Shown here piece after piece: positions 44,083-52,831 of a DNA stretch of 64,000 bases. Both the position numbers and the translations under genes were made by a program. The stretch is from JBAYIE01 sp965279165 (GTDB taxonomy: Bacteria > Bacteroidota > Bacteroidia > UKL13-3). The notes under the pieces are model-generated. The model ran no database searches and was not told the DNA's origin. It saw only the letters and a list, made by a program, of their open reading frames with translations. The stretch lies in the NCBI GenBank assembly GCA_965279165.1, contig OZ257140.1, positions 2,356,001 through 2,420,000 of the forward strand, given 5' to 3'. How positions within the stretch are numbered: position 1 is the stretch's first letter; each line of letters opens with the position of its first letter.

Positions 44083-45901
44083 ATTTCGATGGATCTATAC
44101 CGCGTTTTTTTGCGATGTCTTCTATCTTTTGTTCGAATTTCGATTTCTTTACCGGTTTCTTTTTGTTCTCCTGTAATTCGGCATGTAGCTTTTTATCGTC
44201 GACAAATCTTCGAATACCTAATTGTTGTGCAATGGTAGCAAGGTTAGAAAGGAAATAATAATAATTTAATCCTGCAGGATAACTGTTTAACATAAATAAA
44301 AACACAACCGGCATAAAGTAACTAATCCATTTCATCTGGTCGGTTAATCCTGCAGTGTTTTGGTTATTATAAATGGTATAGAAAATAGAAGATACCGTCA
44401 TCAATAATGCAAACAAACTAATATGTGCACCATAACCCGGAATATGGAATGGCAGGTTTACAATACTATCAAAGGTGGATAAATCTTCTGCCCAAAGGAA
44501 TGCTTGTTGACGTAATTCGAATGCCGAAGGGAAGAACTGGAACATCGCAACCAAGATTGGCAATTGCAATAAAACAGGAATACAACCACCCAACGGATTT
44601 ACTCCAGCCTTGCGGTAAAGTTTCATATTTTCTTGTTGTATCTTGGTCATATCGCCATTGAACTTTTCCTTAATCTCGTCGATTTCAGGTTTCAATACAC
44701 GCATCTTTGCTGTCGATAAATAGGAGCGATATACCAAAGGGAACAATACCGTTTTAATTAAAATGGTTAACATCAAAATGATGATGCCGAAATTTCCAAT
44801 GTATTGCCCTAAGAAGTAAAATACATTAATTACGATATACTTATTTACCCAACGGAAAATTCCCCAACCCATTGGAATAATACGTTCCAATTCAACATCT
44901 AATTTTGCAAGCGATTTATAATGGTTTGGTCCGAAATAGAATTTCATGCCAAACGATTCGTTGCTTTCGTGGGTATAAGGAATGGTTAAACTTGCGGTAA
45001 CGGTTTTGATATCGGCAGAATTTTCTTCACTGTAAGTTTCAACACTTCCGTTTTCGAAACTCTTATTGGCGATGATGGTGGTATTGAAATATTGTTGTTT
45101 GAAGGAAATCCATTGAACAGGGGTTTTTAAACTAACTTTTTCGTTGCTGGTTTCTGAAATGTAGGTAGGTTCATCTTCGGTATATCGATAATAAATGGTA
45201 GAAGTACGTTTTTCAGCTTCCATACTTTTTTCCTGTAACAACAATTGTTGGCTAATATTAAGGTCGAGGTAACTGTTGGTAGGAGAAATGATGCCATTGA
45301 TACCCAACATATCGAGTTTATAATCCACTTGGTTAGCAGTATCGGATAAGGTATAAACTTGGTTAAAGTATTTTCCTTCGCCAAATTGCAATTGCATGGT
45401 TATGGATTTCTGATCCTGACTAACAATAGGGGTAAAGTAAAGTTCTTCGGTTTGTATGGCTTTGCTATCGGCAGTGGCAAAAGTGTAATTAAACTGACTT
45501 TTTTTACCATCCATTAATATCAATGGACTTTGGTCGTAGCGTTTGTACTTTTTTAGTTGAACAGAATAGATTCGTCCGCCTTTATTGCTTAGAGTAATTT
45601 TGAGGTCTTCGTTTTCGATGGTACTGAATGATTCGGTACCTTGAGCAAACGAAGCAAAAGAGCCATATTGGTTATTTAAGGTGGTGCTATCGGGTATTAC
45701 GGGAGTAGTGATTGTATCGGTAACTATAGCGGCAGCAGCTTCGGCTTGAATTAAGCTAGCAGCTTGTTTTTGTACCAAGGCAATTGAATCTTGTTGCCTT
45801 TTGGCAGCCTTTATTTCTTCCTCAGAAGGCTGGTTGATGTATGCGAAGGTTACCAGTATTACAAATATGAGTCCTAAACCAATTATCGAATTTCTATCCA
45901 T
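44072..45901 (-). CDS. yidC: Membrane protein insertase YidC
   Basis: 609 residues from ATG 45901 (MDRNSIIGLGLIFVI). An N-terminal membrane helix, a large periplasmic beta domain (about 100-350) and five C-terminal membrane helices (IGNFGIIILMLTILIKTVLF; MRVLKPEIDEIKEKF; GVNPLGGCIPVLLQLPILVA; AGLNYYYFLSNLATIAQQ) give the Gram-negative YidC layout with a lysine-rich tail. It inserts proteins into the inner membrane with or without SecYEG. The frame runs 63 codons upstream, but a promoter lies inside that stretch, so it is not coding. Confidence 0.96.
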   Translation of the reverse strand: MDRNSIIGLGLIFVILVTFAYINQPSEEEIKAAKRQQDSIALVQKQAASLIQAEAAAAIVTDTITTPVIPDSTTLNNQYGSFASFAQGTESFSTIENEDLKITLSNKGGRIYSVQLKKYKRYDQSPLILMDGKKSQFNYTFATADSKAIQTEELYFTPIVSQDQKSITMQLQFGEGKYFNQVYTLSDTANQVDYKLDMLGINGIISPTNSYLDLNISQQLLLQEKSMEAEKRTSTIYYRYTEDEPTYISETSNEKVSLKTPVQWISFKQQYFNTTIIANKSFENGSVETYSEENSADIKTVTASLTIPYTHESNESFGMKFYFGPNHYKSLAKLDVELERIIPMGWGIFRWVNKYIVINVFYFLGQYIGNFGIIILMLTILIKTVLFPLVYRSYLSTAKMRVLKPEIDEIKEKFNGDMTKIQQENMKLYRKAGVNPLGGCIPVLLQLPILVAMFQFFPSAFELRQQAFLWAEDLSTFDSIVNLPFHIPGYGAHISLFALLMTVSSIFYTIYNNQNTAGLTDQMKWISYFMPVVFLFMLNSYPAGLNYYYFLSNLATIAQQLGIRRFVDDKKLHAELQENKKKPVKKSKFEQKIEDIAKKRGIDPSKLKK

Positions 45902-45918
45902 TGTATTAAAATTGCGTG

Positions 45919-45948
45919 CAAAAGTAAGTTTAATCGGATTAGATGCAA
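45919..45948 (-). promoter_or_regulatory. Promoter of yidC
   Basis: On the minus strand TTG (45946-45948), a 19-bp spacer and an exact TACTTTTG (45919-45926) followed by CACG; 17 bp before the ATG at 45901. Confidence 0.65.
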
Positions 45949-46138
45949 ACTTAGGAAAAGAATAAATAGGTGAATGATTTTGTGGTTTTTTGCCTTGATT
46001 TTCAACTTTTGGAGCAGTTATTTTCGCTCGTAGAAGGCTGTTTTTTATGGATAGCTGCTTTTTTTTTACATATTTATTGATGAAAACCAAAAGTTTAGGT
46101 TACCTTGCAGATTCATTTATTAATATTTTACCACAAAA

Positions 46139-46441
46139 ATGAAACTTTATGTAGGAAACTTAAGCTACCAGGCAACAGAGCAGGAGCTTATGGAATTGTT
46201 CTCAGGTTATGGAAATGTTCAATCAGTAAATATCATCAAAGATAAGTTTACAGGTAGGGCAAAAGGATTCGGCTTCGTTGAAATGGCAGATGATTCTGCT
46301 GCTAATCAAGCTATTCAATCATTGCATGAAACAGAATTTAAACAACGAAAAATTATCGTGAACGAAGCGAAACCTAGAGAAGCTGGCGACAGACCAAGTC
46401 GTCCTTTCAACAGGAACCGTAATGAGCGTTCTGATTATTAA
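46139..46441 (+). CDS. RRM-type RNA-binding protein
   Basis: 100 residues, a single RNA recognition motif. RNP2 is KLYVGNL (2-8) and RNP1 is KGFGFVEM (42-49). A short basic tail (RPSRPFNRNRNERSDY) follows. Such small glycine-poor RRM proteins act as cytoplasmic RNA chaperones or cold-shock-type regulators; RNA targets are unknown. The upstream gap (45902-46138) has a possible promoter TTG-N20-TACCTTGC at about 46078-46108. A terminator follows 20 bp after the stop. Confidence 0.92.
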   Translation: MKLYVGNLSYQATEQELMELFSGYGNVQSVNIIKDKFTGRAKGFGFVEMADDSAANQAIQSLHETEFKQRKIIVNEAKPREAGDRPSRPFNRNRNERSDY

Positions 46442-46461
46442 TCAGATTCTAACCCTTTAAC

Positions 46462-46498
46462 AAAAAATCCGAACCACACTGGTCCGGATTTTTTTTTG
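46462..46498 (+). terminator. Rho-independent terminator after the RRM gene
   Basis: AAATCCGAACC-acact-GGTCCGGATTT with nine T; one mismatch in the stem. Confidence 0.85.
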
Positions 46499-46920
46499 CG
46501 ATTTATTTTATTGGATTAGACGTTTGGTTCGTTTTCAATCCTTTGGGCGTTCCCCCGCATGCCAAAAATTACGTCGCCTTTATCGTGCATTTTTTTTAAA
46601 AATTCATCATCCATAGGCGACTTGTTTTTGTGCTGCGGGGTCGGTCCTCGCGGCTCGCTTTTTCAGGAGTACCTGGAAAGAGCTCAAACAAACCGCTCTG
46701 GACCTAACGCAGGACTTTCCTTAAAAAAGAATCGATGAAATTTAAATTCGATTTTGTAAGACTAATGGACTCGTTCTGTATTTAAACTCAGTATGAAAAC
46801 TTTGTCCAGCTCAATTTATATGATGTGATACCAACGTAAATAGGAGCCTGTGTTATGCACTGTTTTTGTCTGTTCTCATGAAATATTGGTTAAACCATAA
46901 TGTGCTTTCTTTATGCTAGT
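46499..46920. other. Gene-free accessory stretch with repeat remnants
   Basis: No convincing gene. At about 46546-46616 is a diverged copy of the CCCGCATGTAAAAACTACGT repeat found at 47455-47660. A locally GC-richer segment follows (46630-46715), unlike its neighbours. TAACGCAGG (46705-46713) and CCTGTGTTA (46848-46856) form a 9-base inverted pair with one mismatch about 150 bp apart. Confidence 0.5.
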
Positions 46921-47388
46921 TTATTCTTTCTTTACAAAATTCTGAAGTTGCTTCGCTAACAATTCACAGTCCTTGTTTATTAATAAATTACAAGCATGGC
47001 AAGGTTTCACCAAATAGTAATACTGTTTAAACTGAAATGACAAAAAATCTATCGTCACACAAGTTTCAACCATTCTCAGTAAAGATATTTTTATGTTAAA
47101 CGCACTGTCCATTTCTGATTTAAGGTATACATAGTATGTTATTACTAATGTCGTGTCGACTATATTTCTAAAAACGAGTTGTCCGTGTGAAGGCTTGTAG
47201 GCATAACCTGAAGAGTCATCCAGAAAATAAATTGTCCAATTAGAAGAAGAGTTAAATCCTGCCCAGTCCTTTTTGAAGGTCTGCACACTGTCAAAATTCA
47301 AGCCGCATGAAATATGACCAACTATCAAGATTGCAATTGTCAAGATGAGGTGTCGAATCATATTGTTGATCGTTTTAAAATGGTTCAT
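46921..47388 (-). CDS. Unrecognised exported or membrane-anchored protein
   Basis: 155 residues. The N-terminus (HLILTIAILIVGHISCG) is a hydrophobic signal or anchor; the cysteine after it is not in a good lipobox. The rest is soluble with a PCHACN pair of cysteines near the C-terminus. I do not recognise a family. Starts at 47388 or 47361 (MIRHLIL) are both possible. It is flanked on both sides by copies of the same repeat and lies between pyrG and yidC, so it looks like a later arrival. Confidence 0.5.
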   Translation of the reverse strand: MNHFKTINNMIRHLILTIAILIVGHISCGLNFDSVQTFKKDWAGFNSSSNWTIYFLDDSSGYAYKPSHGQLVFRNIVDTTLVITYYVYLKSEMDSAFNIKISLLRMVETCVTIDFLSFQFKQYYYLVKPCHACNLLINKDCELLAKQLQNFVKKE

Positions 47389-47416
47389 AACAAATTTCTT
47401 CCCGCCAAATCCTCTC

Positions 47417-47447
47417 GGTTATACACCAAAATGATTGTTGTATAACC
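47417..47447. repeat. Inverted repeat upstream of the accessory gene
   Basis: GGTTATAC and GTATAACC around a 15-base loop, 29 bp before the start of the 46921-47388 gene. Confidence 0.6.
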
Positions 47448-47454
47448 TCAATTC

Positions 47455-47660
47455 ATCCCCCAATGTAAAAACCACCTCGTTCCTCCTTGTTTCTATCGCG
47501 CAGGATTAAAAATTCATCATTCATTCCCGCATGTAAAAACTACGTCGTTCCTCCTTGTTTTTATCTCGCGGGATTGAAAAATTCAACATTCATTCCCGCA
47601 TGTAAAAACTACGTCGTTCCTCCTTGTTTTTATCTCGCGGGATTGAAAAATTCAACATTC
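47455..47660. repeat. Three tandem 69-bp repeats
   Basis: The units at 47523-47591 and 47592-47660 look identical; a third at about 47455-47522 is diverged. Each contains CCCGCATGTAAAAACTACGT and, about 50 bp on, CTCGCGGGATTG, so CCCGC and GCGGG could pair as a long hairpin. A 63-codon frame through the repeats is not a gene. Confidence 0.9.
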
Positions 47661-47692
47661 ATCACTCATATCTCATAACTTATATCTCCTAT

Positions 47693-49306
47693 CTAGCTAT
47701 TGCTATAGTCAATCGCCGCTTTAATAAATTTGATAAACAACGGATGCGGATTTAAAACCGTACTGCGGTATTCGGGATGAAACTGAACCCCAACAAAAAA
47801 CGGATGGTCTTTTATTTCTACAATTTCAGCTAATTTGGTTTCGGGATTGGTACCGGTTACAAACATGCCTGCTTTTTCAAAATCTTTAAGAAATTTGTTG
47901 TTAAATTCATAGCGATGGCGGTGGCGTTCAGTCACTTTTAATTTATCATATGCTTTATAGGCCTTGCTATCTTTCGCAATTTCACAGGTATAAGCTCCTA
48001 AACGCATGGTTCCACCTTTTGCTGTAATTTTTTTCTGATCGGGCATCATATCAATCACCGGATTTTTTGTTTTTGCATTCATCTCGGTTGAATGTGCATC
48101 TTTTAAGCCCAGGGCATGGCGAGCAAATTCGATTACGCAAGTTTGCATCCCTAAGCAAATTCCAAAAAATGGGATTTTATTTTCCCTTACATATTTAACG
48201 GCAGCAATTTTTCCTTCTATTCCCCTGTCGCCAAAACCGGGAGCAACCAAAACACCATCCAGATGTCCAAGTTTTTGCTCGGCATTTTCATCTGTAATTA
48301 ATTCGGAATGGATATATTCTAATTTAACACGGCATTCGTTATGGGCACCGGCATGAATAAATGCTTCTGCAATTGATTTGTAAGCATCCGGTAGTTCTAT
48401 ATATTTTCCTACCAATCCGATTTTCACTTCATGCTTTGGATTTTTATGTCGGGTTAAAAAGCCCAACCAGCTTTCCATATCCGGTTCGTTTTTGGTAGAA
48501 AGTTTTAATCTGGACAAAACAGTTTTGTCGAGTTTTTCCTTCAACATTGCCATAGGCACATCGTAAATCGTTTGCATGTCGAGGGCTTCGATAACCGAAC
48601 CCGGCATTACGTTGCAAAACAAAGCGATTTTCTTTTTGATTTCTTTGCTGATTGGATGTTCGGCGCGGCATACCAACACATCGGGTTGCACTCCTGATTC
48701 GAGAAGCATTTTAACGGAGTGTTGGGTTGGTTTTGTTTTTAATTCGTGAGAAGTGGCAAGGTATGGTAATAGCGTTAAGTGAATTACCATACAATCTTCT
48801 TGTTTCAATTCCCATTTCAACTGACGAACAGCTTCTATGTATGGAAGGGATTCAATATCGCCAACCGTACCGCCAAGTTCTGTAATAATGATTTCGAATT
48901 CACCGGTTTCGCCCAATAATTTCATGCGGCGTTTGATTTCGTCGGTTATATGCGGAATTACCTGAACAGTTTTGCCAAGAAAAGCGCCTTCTCTTTCTTT
49001 ATCAATTACATATTGGTAAATTCTTCCGGTTGTAACATTGTTTGCCTGTGAAGTTGGAACATTTAAAAAACGTTCGTAGTGACCAAGATCCAAATCGGTT
49101 TCGGCTCCGTCTGTTGTAACATAACATTCGCCATGTTCGTATGGATTTAACGTTCCCGGATCCACATTAATATAGGGATCAAATTTCTGGATGGTAACAG
49201 TATAGCCTCTTGATTGAAGCAGTTTGGCTAATGAGGCTGAAATGATACCTTTTCCAAGGGATGAGGTTACTCCGCCAGTAACGAAAATATATTTAGGTGA
49301 ATGCAT
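47693..49306 (-). CDS. pyrG: CTP synthase
   Basis: 537 residues from ATG 49306 (MHSPKYIFVTGGVTSSLGKG). The N-terminal amidoligase domain has the ATP loop SSLGKG and DPYINVDPGTLNPYEHGE. The C-terminal glutamine amidotransferase has the nucleophile cysteine in FGICLGMQTC and the VQFHPEYRS histidine/glutamate pair. It makes CTP from UTP, feeding the CMP-KDO step encoded next by kdsB. The 18-codon upstream extension is not family-like. Confidence 0.98.
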   Translation of the reverse strand: MHSPKYIFVTGGVTSSLGKGIISASLAKLLQSRGYTVTIQKFDPYINVDPGTLNPYEHGECYVTTDGAETDLDLGHYERFLNVPTSQANNVTTGRIYQYVIDKEREGAFLGKTVQVIPHITDEIKRRMKLLGETGEFEIIITELGGTVGDIESLPYIEAVRQLKWELKQEDCMVIHLTLLPYLATSHELKTKPTQHSVKMLLESGVQPDVLVCRAEHPISKEIKKKIALFCNVMPGSVIEALDMQTIYDVPMAMLKEKLDKTVLSRLKLSTKNEPDMESWLGFLTRHKNPKHEVKIGLVGKYIELPDAYKSIAEAFIHAGAHNECRVKLEYIHSELITDENAEQKLGHLDGVLVAPGFGDRGIEGKIAAVKYVRENKIPFFGICLGMQTCVIEFARHALGLKDAHSTEMNAKTKNPVIDMMPDQKKITAKGGTMRLGAYTCEIAKDSKAYKAYDKLKVTERHRHRYEFNNKFLKDFEKAGMFVTGTNPETKLAEIVEIKDHPFFVGVQFHPEYRSTVLNPHPLFIKFIKAAIDYSNS

Positions 49307-49432
49307 ATTCAATGTTGTTTGAAAGAAATCAGAATTGTTGAGGAGAATTCCGCTTAACAATTAAAAAATCAATCATTACTGTACGGGATACAAATATAAT
49401 TAAAGTTTACGGGAGGCGAAATCTGAATGTAA

Positions 49433-50164
49433 TCAGCTTTTCATCATTTTTTCAACAAGTGCCAAATCTTCAGGTGTATCAATGGATACAGATGGAACTT
49501 GGGTAACCCTGGTAATTATCGAATATCCGGCTTCAATCCAACGCAATTGTTCGAGCGACTCGGCCAACTCAAGTTTACCTTGGGGCAATTTGGTGATCTC
49601 GAGTAATGCTTTTCGTGTATAGCCATAAATGCCGATATGCTTATAATATGTTGTCGAATTTTGTTTATCACGGTTATAAGGAATTGGCAGTCGTGAAAAA
49701 TAAATTGCTTTTCCTTTATTATCAAGCACAGCTTTCACTACATTGGGATTATGGATTTCCTCTTCTGATTCGATAACTTTTACCAATGTAGCCAAAGGAT
49801 ATGTTTCGTTTATCAAAGCCAAAGCAATGGCGTCGATCTGCTCCGGGTCGATAAAAGGCTCGTCTCCCTGTATATTTATTACCGCATCAAACTGCTCATT
49901 TGTTTGTTGGATTACTTCCGCGCAACGGTCGGTACCACTTTGGTGCGAGGCGGATGTGAGGATTACCTCTCCTCCAAAGGAAATTACATGGTCTGCAATT
50001 CTTTGGTCGTCGGTTGCAACAATTACTTTCTGTAAATAATTCGATTTTCTACTCTGTTCGTATACGCGCTGAATCATTGATTTACCATGAATCATTACCA
50101 AAGGTTTGCCGGGAAATCGGGTTGAACCAAAGCGTGCAGGTATGATGCCGAGGATAGAAAGCAT
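49433..50164 (-). CDS. kdsB: 3-deoxy-manno-octulosonate cytidylyltransferase
   Basis: 243 residues. The start LGIIPARFGSTRFPGKPLVM is the nucleotide-binding signature. NIQGDEPFIDPEQI and KHIGIYGYTRKALLEI follow, ending with SIDTPEDLALVEKMM. It activates KDO with CTP for LPS inner core. It lies 126 bp upstream of pyrG on the same strand; the CTP product and CTP consumer are thus adjacent. Confidence 0.97.
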   Translation of the reverse strand: MLSILGIIPARFGSTRFPGKPLVMIHGKSMIQRVYEQSRKSNYLQKVIVATDDQRIADHVISFGGEVILTSASHQSGTDRCAEVIQQTNEQFDAVINIQGDEPFIDPEQIDAIALALINETYPLATLVKVIESEEEIHNPNVVKAVLDNKGKAIYFSRLPIPYNRDKQNSTTYYKHIGIYGYTRKALLEITKLPQGKLELAESLEQLRWIEAGYSIITRVTQVPSVSIDTPEDLALVEKMMKS

Positions 50165-50327
50165 TTTTTAGTTATAAGATATAAGTTATAAGATATGAGT
50201 TATAAGATATGAGATATAAGATAGGTGATATAAGATAGATGATATGGGTGATGGATTATAGTTACCATTGATTAATGAACAAAATAACCAACCTCTTATA
50301 ACTTATATCTCATCACTTATAACTTCT
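50165..50327. repeat. TTATAAGATATGAG-type short repeats
   Basis: Near-tandem units GTTATAAGATATAA, GTTATAAGATATGA and GTTATAAGATATGAG run from 50171 to 50240; an inverted stretch, CTTATAACTTATATCTCATC, ends the gap near 50295-50325. A similar inverted run (CATATCTCATAACTTATATC) ends the pyrG gap at 47667-47690. Confidence 0.8.
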
Positions 50328-51644
50328 TCAAATCTCCCGATTCACATCCCATTGCTCCATATAATCAGCTGCTCTTCTCAGGAATGATCCGCCCAATGAA
50401 CCATCAACAACACGGTGATCGTAGGATAATGAAAGGAACATAATATGTCGGATTGCAATTACATCGCCCATAGGTGTTTCGAGAACGGCAGGTTTTTTCT
50501 TGATGCTACCTGTTGCCATAATTGCAACCTGAGGTTGGTTTATGATAGGAGTTCCCATTACATTTCCAAATCCACCGACATTGGTTAGCGTAAAAGTTCC
50601 GCCACTAATTTCATCCGGAGTTAGTTTGTTGTTACGTGCGCGGTTTGCCATATCATTAACCGATTTGGTGAGTCCGATGAGGTTCATGTTGTCGGCATTC
50701 TTAATCACCGGAACGATGAGATTTCCTGAAGGCAAAGCAGCAGCCATGCCAACATTAATATTCTTACGTTTTATAATGTTTGAGCCGTCAACCGAAATAT
50801 TAATCATGGGAAAATCTTTGATTGCTTTAACTACACACTCTATAAACATAGGTGTAAACGTAATTTTTTCTCCTTCTCTTTTTTCGTATACTTTTTTCGC
50901 TTTGTCGCGCCATACCACCATATTGGTAACATCGGCTTCCACAAAAGAAGTAACATGAGGCGAAACATGTTTGCTCATTACCATATGATCGGCAATCAGT
51001 TTTCGCATCCGATCCATTTCAATAATTTCATCGCCATTCATCATGGTAACTTTCGGTCCGGCAATCGAGGTAGCAGCTACAGGTTTACTTGCAGGTGGTT
51101 CTTCGCTTATTTTAACCGAAGGAGCAGGTTGGTTACCTCTGTTTTGAACAAATGCAAGTATATCTCTTTTGGTAACCCTTCCTTCACTTCCTGTTCCTTG
51201 AATGGTTTCGAGTTCCGACATCGATATGTTTTCTTCTCTGGCAATATTGAGTACTAATGGAGAATAAAACCGATTCGAACCTGCATTGCTAACCGGAGCA
51301 ACCGCTTCTTTTGCAACCGAAATTGTTTTTTGGATTTCGGCAACCGCTGTTTTAATTTCAGGTGCTGATTCGATTTTTTGGGTTGGGGTACTTGCAGCAC
51401 TACCTTCCATGGCAATAATGGCAATCGGTGAACCTACTGCAACTACGTCTCCTTCTTTAAACAAACACTTTTTTAATACACCACCTTTAGGCGATGGAAC
51501 TTCAGAATCTACTTTGTCTGTTGCAATTTCAAGTACAGTTTCATCAGGAAGAATGGTATCTCCTTCTTTTTTTGTCCATTTGATGATGGTTGCCTCGGCA
51601 ATACTTTCACCCATTTTGGGCATTATCAGTTCAAAATCAGCCAT
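50328..51644 (-). CDS. 2-oxoacid dehydrogenase E2 (dihydrolipoyl acyltransferase)
   Basis: 438 residues. An N-terminal lipoyl domain has the modified lysine K44 in EIATDKVDSEVPSP. A flexible Ala/Pro linker and an E1/E3-binding domain follow (FYSPLVLNIAREENISMSEL, GTGSEGRVTKRDIL). The catalytic domain ends with SYDHRVVDG (H410, D414). It could serve the pyruvate, 2-oxoglutarate or branched-chain complex; without E1 neighbours this stays open. It stands alone with repeats upstream of kdsB. Confidence 0.93.
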   Translation of the reverse strand: MADFELIMPKMGESIAEATIIKWTKKEGDTILPDETVLEIATDKVDSEVPSPKGGVLKKCLFKEGDVVAVGSPIAIIAMEGSAASTPTQKIESAPEIKTAVAEIQKTISVAKEAVAPVSNAGSNRFYSPLVLNIAREENISMSELETIQGTGSEGRVTKRDILAFVQNRGNQPAPSVKISEEPPASKPVAATSIAGPKVTMMNGDEIIEMDRMRKLIADHMVMSKHVSPHVTSFVEADVTNMVVWRDKAKKVYEKREGEKITFTPMFIECVVKAIKDFPMINISVDGSNIIKRKNINVGMAAALPSGNLIVPVIKNADNMNLIGLTKSVNDMANRARNNKLTPDEISGGTFTLTNVGGFGNVMGTPIINQPQVAIMATGSIKKKPAVLETPMGDVIAIRHIMFLSLSYDHRVVDGSLGGSFLRRAADYMEQWDVNREI

Positions 51645-51829
51645 AATATATTATATAGAGTTACTCAAAGATGATGAAATTATTGAATTCACCATTTAAA
51701 CATGTGGCAAATTTAATTTTTTATGGTCTACCTCCAAATTTTACCTCAATTGGGCTTTGGCTAATTTTATTTACCTTAGTGTCCAACAATAAGCCCGTTA
51801 TGAGATACTGGTTACTTAAATTAATCCAT

Positions 51830-52831
51830 ATGAAGTTCTTTTTGCGCCATACGGGTGAAAAGGAGTTGTCGGAATTTTTAAAAGCCAAAGCGCTTCGGAA
51901 TTTTAAGATTGTGGCGTACGAAAATACAAAAGACCTGTTTTTGGTCTTGTTGGGAGTATTGTCGGCGGGATTTGGATTGAAAGGATTTTTACTGCCAAAT
52001 GGTTTTGTAGATGGTGGTGCAATGGGTATTGCACTTATCGTTGCCAAACTTAGTTCGGTACAATTGGCTTATTTAATCGTACTGGTTAATTTGCCATTTG
52101 TTTTTATAGGATTCAAGGCAATCGGACGATCATTTGCATTGAAGACTTTGAGTGCAATTGTGTTTCTTGCTTTGGCTACGGCCTTTATACCTTATCCAAT
52201 TATTACCAACGATAAATTATTAATTGCTGTGTTTGGTGGTTTTTTTCTTGGAATCGGAATTGGCTTTGCCGTGCGTGGAGGTTGTGTGATTGATGGCACG
52301 GAAGTGATGGCAATTCAAATTAGCCGAACCAGCAGTTTGACAATAGGAGATGTGATTCTCATTTTTAATATTATGATTTTCTCGGTTGCGGCAATGGTTA
52401 TAAATATTGAAGTGGCTTTGTATTCGATATTAACCTATTTATCGGCTTCCAAAACTGTCGACTTTATTATTGAAGGTATAGAAGAATATACCGGAGTTAC
52501 CATTGTTTCGGCTAAACATGAAGAAATTAGAGAAATGATAATTCAGAAGATGGGTAGAGGTTTAACTGTTTATAATGGAGAACGAGGTTATGGAAAGAGG
52601 GGGCATAATTATACTGAAGTAAAGATAATTTATACAGTTATCACCCGACTTGAGATTTCAAAGTTGAATTTGGAGTTGGAGAAAATTGATCCAAACGCAT
52701 TTGTAGTGATGAGCAGTGTAAAAGATACCAAAGGGGGCATGATTAAAAAAAGACCAATGCAACAACATGCTAAAAAACATGTTTCAACTTCTGTTAAGCA
52801 ACATGAGTCGAAGCATATCCAAACTTTGTAA
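51830..52831 (+). CDS. YitT family membrane protein with DUF2179 domain
   Basis: 333 residues from ATG 51830 (MKFFLRHTGEKELSEFLKAK). Five membrane helices (LFLVLLGVLSAGFGLKGFLL; LAYLIVLVNLPFVFIGFKAI; later ones) are followed by a cytoplasmic DUF2179 domain (YTGVTIVSAKHEEIREMIIQ, RGLTVYNGERGY). A basic, glutamine-rich tail closes it. Function is unknown; homologues are called membrane transporters by prediction only. The frame is open to 51671, and ATG 51800 is another possible start. It overlaps cinA by 48 bp at the 3' end. Confidence 0.85.
   Translation: MKFFLRHTGEKELSEFLKAKALRNFKIVAYENTKDLFLVLLGVLSAGFGLKGFLLPNGFVDGGAMGIALIVAKLSSVQLAYLIVLVNLPFVFIGFKAIGRSFALKTLSAIVFLALATAFIPYPIITNDKLLIAVFGGFFLGIGIGFAVRGGCVIDGTEVMAIQISRTSSLTIGDVILIFNIMIFSVAAMVINIEVALYSILTYLSASKTVDFIIEGIEEYTGVTIVSAKHEEIREMIIQKMGRGLTVYNGERGYGKRGHNYTEVKIIYTVITRLEISKLNLELEKIDPNAFVVMSSVKDTKGGMIKKRPMQQHAKKHVSTSVKQHESKHIQTL

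Noticed and set aside
45902..46090. 63-residue N-terminal extension of YidC
   Set aside because: An exact promoter lies within it, and the family start is MDRNSIIGL at 45901.
47487..47678. 63-codon repetitive frame
   Set aside because: It exists because the 69-bp period is a multiple of three; there is no start context or protein-like composition.
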